Shown here: piece after piece, positions 32,604 to 43,490 of the stretch | How the letters are laid out: each line of letters starts with the position of its first letter | How positions within the stretch are numbered: position 1 is the stretch's first letter | Source: Phytophthora sp. 'mugwort' | Taxonomy: Eukaryota > Oomycota > Peronosporomycetes > Peronosporales > Peronosporaceae | NCBI GenBank assembly: GCA_033558025.1 | Contig: JAUCEF010000017.1 | Coordinates: forward strand, 1,860,001-1,924,000 | Reading direction: 5' to 3' | Length of the DNA: 64,000 bases | The notes under the pieces: generated by a model | Told to the model about the DNA's origin: nothing | The model's input: only the letters and a program-made list of their open reading frames with translations | Database searches by the model: none | Translations under genes and position numbers: made by a program

Positions 32604-34648
32604 TTAGAGGTTTAACGGCGCCTCAGAATTGGCTTCGCCATCCAGGGGTTTATCCAGGATTTGGCTAGGCAAGCCCTTGAGTGTACCCTGACGAGCGAGT
32701 TTCTTCAGCGTTTCCAACGTCTTCCAGTCTTCACACGGCCTTCCCAGGTGTAATTTGCCACAGTTCCCGCAGGGGACTTTTGTGACACCTTCGGGCTGGA
32801 TGGCCAACTTCTTGACAACGTTCACACTTGAGGTCCTTCCAGCAGTCTTCTTCTACATGTCCCGGCCTTTGACATTTCTCACAATACCGATCCAAATTTG
32901 GAGTGTCAGGATTCGCATGATATCCAAGGGCTCCAGGCGGACGCCAACTCATGTTATTCATCACCCGGTATACTTCAGTAGAAAGCGTTTGAGTCCAGTC
33001 TACCCCAGGAGACCCGGGGTTGCCACTTTCAGCATCACGGGCTGGTTGAGCGGACCCAGAGACTATGTCTCTAGCCGTCGTTCCCGATTCTTCTGCAATA
33101 TCCTGAGTTTGCTCTTGTTCTTCAGCATTTTCTTCATCGTCTGCGTCAGAGTCTAACTCCCTGGTGACATACACGCGTCCAGGCCGTTTCGAGCGGAATG
33201 GTTTCGGAGTAATGTTATCTGCACGAAAGTCCCGACTTTTGGATTCATCCGGATCGCCTACGCCCCAGATTTCTTCATTCTATTCCAGAGCATATTCCAA
33301 ATCGCTGATATTCTTGAACCGCTGACTCTGGAGCGACGTTTTCAGACGCGTATCCCTTATTTTCATGATAAATCTGCGGATGTGTTTTTCCAGACGCTTG
33401 GAAGACTTGCGAAAATCAATGTCTGCCTTGCCAGCCGCCGAATTCAGACGATAGAAGAAATCTAGGGTACTCTCTGAAGAGCGCATTGTCATCGTGAAAT
33501 ATCTGTCAGAATATGAAGCATGAGCCTTGCAATATTTTTTCCTGAATGCTGACGCAAGTTCTTTCCAGTCACGCTGAACATGTTTTGGTAGTTGGGTGAA
33601 CCAATCGCGTGCTGCTCCAGAAAGTTTCAGCTTGAGTTCCTGACTTCACATCTTGGGCATCCAATCTCCTTGAGCAGCGGAATTTGTAAACTTCTCCTAC
33701 CACTGTACTCGTTCTCTGAGTGATGCCTTGGTATTAAAACTCTTCCAATGTCGTGGAATTGATGTAAGATCGAAATGTCAATAGCGTAGTTCCTCCAGAC
33801 GTTTCCGCCGTAGTTAGGGGGTTACTCAGGTCTTCACTCGAATCTTCATCAGAGTTACTCGAGCTGGATTCATCACTGCTGGAATCGTCGCTTGGTTCAG
33901 GATCCGTGTTCGCACTGAAATCCTGCCGCTTGTGCTTTCGGGGACCTTTCCTCCTATCCTTGGAGCCTCGCGAGTCTGAGTTCGGCGGTTGGTTTCCATT
34001 AGACGCCGCCTTCCTTCTCGATTCAGTCTCCTTTGTTTCTGTCGTTGCTGTCGTGTATACACCTTGTGTCGCTTTCGCCCTTGGGACTCCATGCTCTTGC
34101 TTTACGGTCTTTGCACGAGTTGGTAGTCTGGGGGGGAAAGGTTGTTGAGCAGCGCGCAGTTGTGCGGTGCCGACTTCGCTGATGTTCTTTGAAGTGAATG
34201 TTTCCTTTGCGATGTGCGACATGTGCGACATTGCGAGTGTCGTCACTGGATACTGGGTTCTGAGTTGCTAAATTGGGGTGAAGTAATCCTTCATCTCCAA
34301 CCAGAGTTGCTGAATCGGGGTGAGATGTTGCACGATATGCTTGAATCTCGGAGATTGTTGCACGAAGGTTGCGTAACTGTCCCACCTGATATTTCTGCAA
34401 GTTTTGAGCAGTCTCACGCTCACGATCCAACTCCACCTGGGCATTCCGCATCTTCTGCTGCATGGCTGCTACTTCTGACACGTAATTATGCTGTAGCTCC
34501 TCGGCCCAGCGTGTACGCTCCGCGGCAGCTTCTGCTTCGCGCTGTTGCCAACGCGCCGTATATTCCGAATTCAAGCGTTCTTGTTCTCGAGCTGCAGCTT
34601 GTACTACATCTTGAGATGTAACCACAGGAACTTGAGGCCGTGAAGTTT
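32604..34648 (-). pseudogene. Gypsy B gag
   Basis: Minus strand. A coiled-coil N-terminal region comes first (34625-34250, 'AAERTRWAEELQHNYVSEVA'), followed by a frameshift near 34240 and a charged Ser/Asp linker ('DSSSDESSSSNSDEDSSEDL'). The retrotransposon gag capsid-like domain follows (about 33690-33290, 'DWFTQLPKHVQRDWKELASA', 'MRSSESTLDFFYRLNSAAG'). CCHC knuckles are at about 32890-32770 ('CEKCQRPGHVEEDC', 'CERCQEVGHPARRC') and a further variant, 'CGNCGKLHLGRPC', at about 32765. It binds and packages element RNA in living relatives. It is open at its upstream edge and has stops near 33640 and 33280. Confidence 0.8.
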
Positions 34649-35213
34649 ACGACGATCGTGGTGGTCGTCACTGACAACACGGCTCCAACCAGCTGATGTG
34701 GACAACTCATCAGAACGATTACCTTCGCGTTTTCTTTCACGGCTGTATTTCCCACGTGATCCTTCTGATTGGCAAGGATATGTTTGCGAAGTTGAAGTGG
34801 TTGGGCAAACTGGAGACCGACTGTCGACAATAGGTAATGTTCTTCAAGAAGCACCAGCTGCGTTGGGCTGATCTTCGGCGTCTGCAACGGCTGGAAGGCA
34901 AGAACTCTCTGGTGATGCCTGCCGAAGCGAGATGGGGCACCACTGAAAAGTGCTTCACGTCTATGCTAAACTCAGAGAGCTCACTCCTCGCTCTAATGAG
35001 CAGGCGGAAGTTTCGGGAGGATAAGGGGGAGAAGCAGAAAGCAAAGCGGCGTATGGCTTACGATGTGGTTACGTCAAGTGATTATCACCCACAGCTGAAG
35101 AAAGCTATCGCGTTGCTTAGTGTGCTGTCGGCAGCACAGAAGGTGTTTCAGGGCGGATCACACCCCATTTCGGACATCTACAAAATGTTCATCGAGCTTC
35201 CGAAGAAGTAGCA
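34649..35213 (+). mobile_element. hAT transposase internal fragment (copy C)
   Basis: The plus strand reads 'TTIVVVVTDNTAP', then in another frame 'FFHGCISHVILLIGKDMFAK' and, from 34837, 'HQLRWADLRRLQRLEGKNSL', 'MPAEARWGTTEKCFTSMLNS' and 'SSDYHPQLKKAIALLSVLSA'. This is the DUF659-type hAT middle: 'TDN', then 'GC.SH.L.LL.KD', then 'TRW.T...ML'. Both edges are abrupt, against Gypsy B gag at about 34648 and against Copia B at about 35213. Only about 190 codons of a transposase survive. Confidence 0.75.
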
Positions 35214-36925
35214 AGGGCATGGGAATGCCGATTGATGAACTCGGTATCATCACCGGAATCCTGGAGGAGCGGTTAGACTTTGTGGTAGATGATTCGATTT
35301 TCGGTCGTGTCGAGAAATTTGTACCCCTTCTTATTGGAAGGAATACCCAGATATATGCACTATTAGCTCGTTTTTCGAGCTTGTTGCGATAGACTTCTGG
35401 AATGTGCGCGTATGCCGCGCATCCAAATACTTTGGTGTAGTGTGCGGGTGGTTTGCGGTTGAACCACTTTGCATGGGAGTGATATTGTTCGTGACAGAGC
35501 TCGGAGTTATGTTGAGGAGGTCAGTGACGTGTTTGACGCATTCGCCCCAACGTCGGGTAAGTTTCCATCAACTAAGAAGCTCTTGTTCGTTCAAGCAGCA
35601 TGCGCATACGCCTCTCTGCTACACCATTTTGTTGGGGGGTGTAGGCGTTCGTGAATTGGGCTTGTGTGTTGTACTTCTCGAAGGTACTTTTTCTGAGCTT
35701 TTCACACTCACGGGCGCTGTCGCTTTGGAGGTTACGGATCTCTTCATCGTACATGTTCTCGGTGTATTTAGCTGGCCTACTCGGCGCGAAACTTGTTGCG
35801 GGCTTTCTTTCTGAAATTCTCATAGCATTTATATAGGGCTGAAATTCGCTTAATGATGTAGATGAACGTATAGCACGTGAAGTCATCGATGAAAGTGAGG
35901 AAGTAGTGGCAACCCGAGAGTGTTGCAACTGGCAATGGTCCAGCATGTCGGTATGAACCTTTTCAAGAGGAAATCTTGTCCTTTCAATTGATCGCTTATT
36001 TTTGCTGGAGTCGAATGTCTACAGGTCTATGTTCTTGGCTTTATTGGTCTTAGCCAAATCCTGTATAACGCGAAAGTTAGGATGACCCGTCCGTCTGTGC
36101 CAGAGCATAATGTTATCGGACGTGTCTGTGTTGGCCGCATCGACCACTTGGTTAGTATCCGTTGAACGAGCTTTGACTGGTAGAGGTGAGGTCCTTCACC
36201 AGTCTTGGCCTCTAATTGATTCGGTGAGCGAAGAACAGAACACATTTCTTGGCGTTGGGAAAGTTGATCTTGTATACCTTTTCAGCAGCTTGGCGCATCG
36301 TGACCAATTTGAATTTGAGTTCGGGTGCGTACAGCACGTTGCTCAGGGTAATAGGCGTTCGTTTCCCTTGGTGTCCGTGACGGTCATGTTCACAGTGCCT
36401 GTGCCCAGAATGGGGATCTGATGGTTTCCATCAAACCTGATGGTTTTCCAACGGTGGGCTTTAGGCCCTTGAACCGATGCAGACTGAACGTAATGTGGCG
36501 GGTACAGACGGAGTCGATCGTCCACGTGTGGTCATGGGATACATCTTGCGCGGTAAGGCTGATCTCGTCCTTCCCCGGAGCCATGTCGAGCGTGGTGATG
36601 GCGATGATGCCGTACTCGCTATTGTCGGAGCCATTCCCTTCTTGGTAGCGTCTGCCGTGGAACTTGTTGTGGTTCTGGCGAGGTTGTCAGAGCGCACACT
36701 ATTGTCGTGGCGTCTGTCATTCCCGTTTCGGTTGTTGTTTCCACGGTAATTGTTGTAGCGGCTTTGAGGCTGGTACAACCACGGTTCTTGTAGTCTCCCA
36801 TGTTGGGATGCCGTTGCGATCCTTGGAGGGGTTTTAGCTTAAACTTGTCTGAAAGGATGGTTCCCTCCTTGACTTGGCCGTTGTGGATATGACGCTGTAG
36901 AATAGATAACAAAATCAGCTAATTC
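35214..36925 (-). mobile_element. Ty1/Copia relic B (protease to integrase)
   Basis: Minus strand from 36912: a gag tail rich in Asn/Arg ('YRGNNNRNGNDRRHDNSVR'); a protease at about 36540-36350 ('HTWTIDSVCTRHITFSLHRF', where the catalytic 'DSACT' is conserved as DSVCT); a gag_pre-integrase region at 36300-36000 with stops; and an integrase core at 35946-35572 ('CHYFLTFIDDFTCYTF', 'YTPQQNGVAERRMRMLLERT'). The integrase C terminus continues to 35215 ('VYRNKLEKRANSAYIL'). There is no RT. It may be one part of a Copia element split from the gag at 38975-39690 by a Harbinger insertion, but that was not proved. Confidence 0.8.
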
Positions 36926-37415
36926 GCCACAAGATGTTCGAAGGTCTTTCTTATATAATATTGTAAGAAATGCTGAAGATTCAGAAAGTGAGCTGAGATT
37001 GAAATAATTCTTAATTAGCGGCTGTCACTGGATATTCTGCAGACCTGGGTACTTCATTGGATACCAACCATTGCACAGACCAAGAGATGAAAAAAACAGG
37101 CTTTGCATTTCTAGCGCTTCCCAAAGTCGCCATGCGACATGTAGCTCAGTGTGCGACTGATCACCCTTGCATTAGCTTGTTTGGGGTGAAATTGAGGGGG
37201 AGTGGCGCTGCAAAGCGTCGTTCTAAGAGGGTTATCACCTACATGCGATGATCCATATCTGGCCTAGGGGGAATAATGCTCCGTCCACACTCACAGCCAG
37301 TATACCTTAACGGAAAGCTCTCGAAAGAGAAGATGGTTGTTCGATTTCTTCTACTTGCAACTTTCACGATCGGAAAATCAATTTTATTTGTTTGCCACTA
37401 TGTATTATGCTGGGA
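36926..37415. other. No supported gene
   Basis: Mixed composition with an A/T-rich centre. A plus-strand ORF at 37057-37251 (64 residues) shows no recognisable motif. It lies between Copia B and the Harbinger coding region and may hold the Harbinger terminus. Confidence 0.4.
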
Positions 37416-38890
37416 TGTCTGACGAAGCGAATATGACTCTCGCAACCAAGCCGTTGGCTGATACAACGCTAGTACGGCGAGAAATGCAGGGGTCGAGATG
37501 CTTGCGATGACTGCGATTGATGCGAGGCGCTTGAGCGAATTTCGAGGTTGATCCGGTTGGCTCGGCGACGACAGTGCGTAGCTTGGTTGCGAGCACGCCT
37601 TTCCTGTGCTTGTTTACCGCATCGTCTGTACTCCTTCAGCGTCATCTTGTAGAAATCTGCATCTTGAGCGAAGAGAGGCATTAGCGACGTGTCGGAGTTC
37701 GTCAAGGCGCAAGTAATGTTAGCGATCATGCCGAACTTGTGACTCCAACGAAATGTATCTGACATGATCGTCCACAGCTTGCTCAAGCGACCGAAGTACA
37801 TCTCGACAACGATGCGGTCACAAGAAACGCGCCGGTTACGCTGAATTTCATCGTTGATACGTTCGCCATTTCGAGGTTTGCGCTTGGGTCGGATCGTTCT
37901 GATTATATGGTCAGACCCTTGGTATCCCATGTGTACCAGGACTGCCCAGCTTCGCTCAAATTCTTCGTGGCCTTCTCCATTGTCTTCGATCCCGAGCTCT
38001 CCGGCGACGGCTTTCTTGGCTAGCATGTCTGTTTGAAACTCTTTCTGCTCCGTGGAAGATGGTGTTGTCATGCGTGGCACCCGGATAGTGTGATAAAAGC
38101 GCGACGCATACGCCTGGAAGTGCAACTGACGATTCAAGTATTAGTCCAAAGGTGGTGCTTACCTGAATAATACGTTTTTGCTTCGGCGAACCTTCCACTC
38201 GGACGGTGAGCCTCTTGGAACTTCACGTCTGTAGCGTAGAGTGCGTATCGGTAGTTCTTGAACAGTTGAGCCTTTTGACGTTGCGTTGTCATCGTGATCG
38301 GCTGGATGAAGTGATCCACGAGTGGCTTTTCGATCAGCTCGAGCACCTTCATTGTCATTTTCTCGAACGAAGACGTCTTCTGCCCGAAAACCTTGGCATG
38401 CATGTCCCACTGGGAGTACCGCTTCAGGACGTTCAACGCCATGAAGAAGGCATCGTGCGCGGTGCATTTGAATCTCCGACCTCGCCAAACATCCCAGTGC
38501 GACGAGATTGCTGACTGAACTAGAGCATACAGTGTCTGGAGCTCAGCGTGCAAATAGTTGGTCATGGTGCAAATTCCCTCCGATCCTTGATCGGCGAGGA
38601 AACGATCGTAGATAGGCTGTCAGAGTCAAAATTAATCTTCGAACACGTGCAAATACTCGTCATCAATCTCATTCGCCGTTTATTGCCACCTTCCCTCCCG
38701 GCGCAGCATGGAGACTTCCATCTGGGCCATGGCCACGGCTGTGCTGATCATCTGGGGGCGCTTCTGGCCGGCATCAGCGACGAACTTGGGTATGATGCTC
38801 TATTGGCTTGTGGAATCAGAAGTGAAGCGCGCTTTCAGAGTTTGGTGGGAATTGTGCCATAGACCGATCAGATGCTGTTTTCGTCGATAA
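37416..38890 (-). mobile_element. PIF/Harbinger-type transposase pseudogene (DDE_Tnp_4)
   Basis: Minus strand, largely readable in three blocks. The N-terminal part (38890-38565) has 'YDRFLADQGSEGICTMTNYL' with an acidic 'EYLHVFED'. The middle (38565-38140) has 'SSHWDVWRGRRFKCTAHDAF' and the first catalytic block 'YALYATDVKFQEAHRPSGRF', then 'YSGKHHL'. The next (38198-37956) has 'CVALLSHYPGATHDNTIF', the DDE_4 '(G)..PG..HD...' block. A C-terminal stretch (37900-37469) includes 'RRVSCDRIVVEMYFGRLSKL' with the last acidic residue and 'FGMIANITCALTN'. Frameshifts lie near 38600, 38150 and 38050. Terminal repeats were not found. It sits between two Copia fragments. Confidence 0.78.
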
Positions 38891-38974
38891 CTAACAAATT
38901 ACGGATAAATACACGGAGTTTCTGTAAATACTTTTTAGAAAGCTGACCAACTACCTTAAAGACAGCTCAACTGT

Positions 38975-39690
38975 GTGAGTTATCTAATGTAGCAGTCAAC
39001 GGTGTCGTGACTGCTACGTCCACAGTACGTGCACTTGTTAGTCGGCATGAGAGATGTCGCTTCTTTCGATGGTGTTTCCACTTTGCTTGGCGCTTCGGCT
39101 TGCTGAGCTTTTTCAGCTCGCGTCTCCCGGGATTCTGTGGTCCCTTGTTTTATAGGGTATAGCGATTGCGTGTCATCTCGTTACGGACCTTGGTTTCAAT
39201 GTGCTGCTTGAGCTCCTCGTACGGGGCGTACTTGTGACTACCCTTCCAGGATGCCATTTCCACATCAGGCAAGGCAAGTTACAAGTAGATGAATTGCTCA
39301 TCTGTCATCATACTGTTGGTGTTGTCCGAGACTGCCTTCACCCCTTCTACCATCTCGTAGATGAACTTGTTCAAGTCGGAGCAGTCTTCGTACTTTAGAG
39401 CCATCAGGTCGTTCATGATGTAGTATGGGTCTCCATGGATAGCAGTGTCTTCGTATGTATGGCGCACAGCGTCTTCAAGATCCCGTATGCCGTTGTTTTC
39501 GCCTTGATCATGAGGGCATGTTGGTCGTCAATTGTCTTGATGAACAAGGCGGTGTGTAACCACTCCATGCGTGGCGTGTTCCTGACCAAGCCGACGTGGC
39601 ATGTGGTGAACCGGGAAACGTCTCCGACCTTGCCGGACTCCGGGGCCAAGGGCGAGTACGTCAGACGAACAAAATCGCTTCCGGACTAAT
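38975..39690 (-). mobile_element. Copia gag fragment (UBN2-type gag with zinc knuckle)
   Basis: Minus strand: '[19 protein letters not shown]' (about 39520), '[20 protein letters not shown]' (about 39410), 'YLACLDVEMASWKGSHKY' (about 39270), then 'KCTYCGRSSHDTVDCYI' (about 39040-38990), a CCHC knuckle with all four ligands. A stop follows at about 38985. The perfect 10-bp hairpin arms at 38989-39017 fall inside the knuckle codons. Confidence 0.75.
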
Positions 39691-39719
39691 GTTGGTCCAC
39701 ATGAACGGCGGCTACCACC

Positions 39720-42700
39720 ACGTTGTTAATGATTGCGAGGAAGCCTGGGTCGCGTGAACGCGCTTGAAGACGCTGTGCGGTGGATCGCAGAAGGCTGGTC
39801 GCATCTACCTGAAGCGACAGCTTCAGCATGGAGATGTCGAAAGGCGGCAATGTCTTGCATCATTGCAATTATGTCCTTAACATCGGCGCGAAACTCAGCA
39901 GCATCGGTGCAAAGTTGGAGGATGAAGACGTGGCGATCTGCTTGTTGCGCAGTCTCCCCAAGAGCTACGAGAACGTCGTGTTCAACTTGGGAGATGAGTA
40001 GCGCGGAACTGAAGACGCAAGACGTCGTGAAGGTGCTCACGAACGAGCATATCAAGCGGCAGGGCGAGAAGACACCGGCGGTGAAAACTGAAGACGCGGC
40101 CAAGGTGTTCAGTGCCGAGCGAGAATCGCGCCAGAGCACGTACTGCGGAATGTTGCGGCTCACGGTGGAGCGGTGCTGGACCAAGCAGAAGGCAAGAATC
40201 GAGGACCTCGACGCAGCAGCAATGACCGTGAACGCGGAACCAAGAATCTCCAGTGGCGCAATGACGACTACGGTTACGACCGAGTCGCGTTTGCAGTTTC
40301 GCTGGAAATTGGAAGAACAGCGGGCGAGGGTATGTCCAGGATGCGGGCGGCGACAGCGCCGCAACGCATCACATTTGCAATGGCAAGACCAAGCTCGCCA
40401 CGCTTAATAAACAAAACGAAGGCGAACTGCCGGTGGCCGACGGCAACAAGGCCGCGATCAAGGGTGTGGGGACCATTATTGCGCGAGTGGTTCTGCCAAA
40501 CGGCGACGAGCGCGACATCGAGATCAAGGACGCTACTTACGTGCCGAAGATGAACAAGAATCTGCTTTCAATGCCGCAGATCAACAAGAGCTGCAAGCTT
40601 CAAGTGGCGTTCGAACGATGCAAACATGCATGCCGCGCGGAAGGGTTCAAAGCAAGTGGTGGCGACGGCACACCTCGTCGACGGTGTCTACTGGCTACGC
40701 ACACCACAACGTTCGGTGAATGCGGCGACGTCGACGCGCAACGTGGGTCTACACGCGCGGATGAGCCACGCCCCGATCGACGTGCTGCGCAAATGATCAT
40801 CAGCGGAATGATCAAGGACGCGAAAACGCCATCACAGTCGAGTGGACCAAGCATGTGTCGCGAATGTCAGCCGTTCCAAAGCAACCCGCGACAAGCGCCA
40901 CTACAACGTATTCGGCTACTCCACTTTGACATCTGCGGCCCCATGGAGCAAGAATTACTGTGTATAGCAAATATGTGCTGGGCATCGTGGATGTAGCCAG
41001 CGGATGCATGAATGGTTTCTGCCTAAGTGCCAAGTCTGAGAGCGAAGAGTGCCTCAAGAACTACATCTCATGGTGCAGACGCAGTCCGGCAAGCGGGTCA
41101 AGTTTGTGCGACATGACGGAGCTCGTGGGTTTGCGACCAATTCGCTCAAGGCCTTCTACAAAGATCAAGGCATCGAGCAGCAGACTGCGGTTCAGTATGC
41201 GCGCCAGACGAGCGGCACAACAGAGAGAGAGCTATCCGGACCACCGTCACGATCGGCTGCAGCATGCTTCATCACGCAAAGCTGGACAAGTGGTTCTGGG
41301 GAAAGCGGCGATGGCTGCCATTTACGCCAAGAACTGCCTGCCATCGCCCAAGATCGAAAAGAAGACTCCGACTGAGGTCGTATACAAGGCCAAGCCAAGT
41401 GTGAAGCATATGCGTGTGTTTGGGTGTCGGACATGCGTCCTAATCCCGAAGGCGGAGCGACTTAAGTGGGACCCCAAGGCTCGCGCTGTGTTCATAGGCT
41501 ACGAAGAAATGCCGAAGGCGTACCGAGTTTATGCCATCGAGGCTGGGCAGGGGTGATAAGTCGAGATGTCTCCTTCGATAAATAAAGTTTTGGTGTCTCG
41601 ACGGCGAACCCAAATAATGAAGACGAAGATGTGAGCCTGGACTTCGAATCCCTCGATATCAGCGACGACACTGCGGGCCCGACGAACTTCAAGCAGGAGG
41701 GGAAGCGGAAGAATCGACCAAGTAGTGCTGAGAACACATCAGCGAGCAGACCTTCTGTCCGCCGTGCAACTTGCTTGGAAGAAGCAAGTTCCCCTGTCAT
41801 TTCGTTTGAGTGTCAAGCCAAACATCGATCGAGGTGAGAATGGAACCTGATCTGGCTGACGATAAAAAGAAGGATGCTCATGGCGACGCAGAAGACGACT
41901 TCACCCAACCCTTATTCTGGCGAGCAAGTACCAACGCGGTGGAAGCCGGCGAGTTATCTGAGCCGATGGCATTCCAAGACGCGGTGGTCGGACCTGATCA
42001 AGTGCATTGGCGCAAGGCTGTCCGCATGGAGCTCGTGTCGATACGACTTCGTGGTGTAGTTCGGGCTGCCAAGTACCAAACGGACAACGCGCCATCGGTA
42101 CTAAGTTGGTGTTCAAGATCAAGCCCAAAGCCGACGGATCGATCGAGAAGGACAAGGCGCGCCTTGTGGCCAATGGTTTCAAGCAGAAGTACGGTATCGA
42201 CTACACGAAGACGTTCTCGCCCGTGGTCAAGTACGTGACCCTCCGCATTGTGATCGCAATTGCCAAGTACTTTGAGCGCCCCCTGGATCAACTCGTGGTG
42301 ACGGCATTTCTGTACGGCGTGATAAAGGAAGTCGTGTATTGCGTGGTGCCAGAAGGGGTCGAGCGGGACGATGGCTTTGACTGCTTGTAACTGGTGAAGG
42401 CGATCTACGGTCTCAAGCAAGCTTCGCGCGTGTGGAACAAGATCTTCGACGCGTATGTGTGCTCCATGGGCTTTCAAGTTTCGGCCTACGATTTGTGCCT
42501 CTGCATCAAGATCGTAGATGGTCACTCCGTTCTGTTGCTCGCGTACGTGTACGACGTATTTGTGATCGAAAGTTCGGCCAACTGATCGCACGCGCCAAGG
42601 TGACGTGAAGACACGCTTCGAGATGACCGACAGCAGTAAGCGTGCTTTTGTCTTGGGCATCGAGCTGGTCGACAACGCTGACGGCAGTGTGACAACGTTC

Positions 42701-43490
42701 AAGCGGCGCTACGTGGACGACATTCTCAAGCGCTTCGGCGTGGATGACGGCAAGGCTGTGGTAAGCCCCGCGGACTTGACTACTCGACTGGTCCCAAGCA
42801 ACGCCCTGAGCAAGGTCAACGTCCCATTTCGTGAGACTGTGGGTGCACTCAATGCACTTGATGACTGCGACGCGACCGGATATAGCTTCGACGTGAGCTA
42901 TGTGTCGCGCTTCATGGCAAATCCACAAGTCGAGCACTGGGTTGCAGTGAAGCGAACATTCCGCTATCTACAAGGGACCAGGTTGCATGGAATCGGCTTC
43001 AAGCCCGGTGACAAGATGGACCTACTCGGACGCAGACTGGGTCGGCGACCTTTCCGATCGCAAGTCAACTTCGAGCTATACGTTCATTTTGATGGGCGCG
43101 CCAGTCAGTTGGGGAAGCAAGAAACAGTCAAGTGTGTCGCTATCAACGAGCGAAGCGGAATACATCGCGCTCAGTCTGGCCGTCCAAGAGGCCAAGTGGA
43201 GTCACCCCTGCTGTGTGACGTTTTTGTGGCAGCGAACGAGTCGGCGCCAGAGCTCAAGATCCTCGAAGACAACCAGTCGTGCATCAAGATGACGAAGAAC
43301 CCCGTGAACCATGAACGCGCAAAGCTCGTCGCCGTCAACTACCGTCACATCAGTGATGAGGTCAAGTGCGGTGAAATAAGCTGGAGTACTGCGAGATTTC
43401 TATCATGCTGGCGGACATCATCACCAAGGCACTTCCAGGACCACGCCTCATGGACTTAACGGCGGCTTTCGGAATCTCCGATATAGCAAA
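39720..43490 (+). mobile_element. Ty1/Copia retrotransposon C (gag to RNase H)
   Basis: The plus-strand polyprotein is broken into about ten frames. Gag lies at 39850-39990. The protease region (40390-40590) has '[18 protein letters not shown]' reading as '[20 protein letters not shown]'. The gag_pre-integrase is at 40780-40880 ('SMCRECQ') and '[11 protein letters not shown]' at 40915 begins the integrase, with 'VKHMRVFGCRTCVLIPKAER' at 41400. RT runs from 42007 ('LVFKIKPKADGSIEKDKARL', 'LKQASRVWNKIFDAY'), and its palm reads 'LLLAYVYDVFVIES' at about 42535, so the usual YVDD is YVYD and one catalytic Asp is lost. RNase H has 'SLSTSEAEYIALSLAVQEAK' at about 43135. The tail 'LADIITKALPGPRLMDLTAA' at 43408 is the normal Copia end. 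No LTRs are recognised. Confidence 0.85.

Larger units (their letters stand above)
27017..34648 (-). mobile_element. Ty3/Gypsy retrotransposon B: gag-PR-RT-RNH-aRNH-INT-chromodomain
   Basis: One minus-strand polyprotein region read in pieces, with gag at the high-coordinate end. It encodes in order a gag with CCHC knuckles, an aspartic protease, a reverse transcriptase, an RNase H, a second RNase H of the cellular/archaeal type, an integrase and a terminal chromodomain. Catalytic motifs are mostly intact (DTGA, YIDD, integrase D-D-E), so it decayed more recently than its neighbours, but frameshifts and stops interrupt every part. Published work on oomycete Ty3/Gypsy elements describes clades with an added aRNH, which fits an oomycete host. 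The element is cut at about 34648, where gag is still open upstream of 34625, and an hAT fragment follows. The 5' LTR, primer-binding site and gag start are therefore missing. Confidence 0.88.

Noticed and set aside
38989..39017. Perfect hairpin with 10-bp arms (GTAGCAGTCA) and a 9-base loop, first taken for a terminator or transposon end.
   Set aside because: It falls inside the codons of a CCHC zinc knuckle in a Copia gag fragment and is explained by repeated Cys/Ser/Asp codons.
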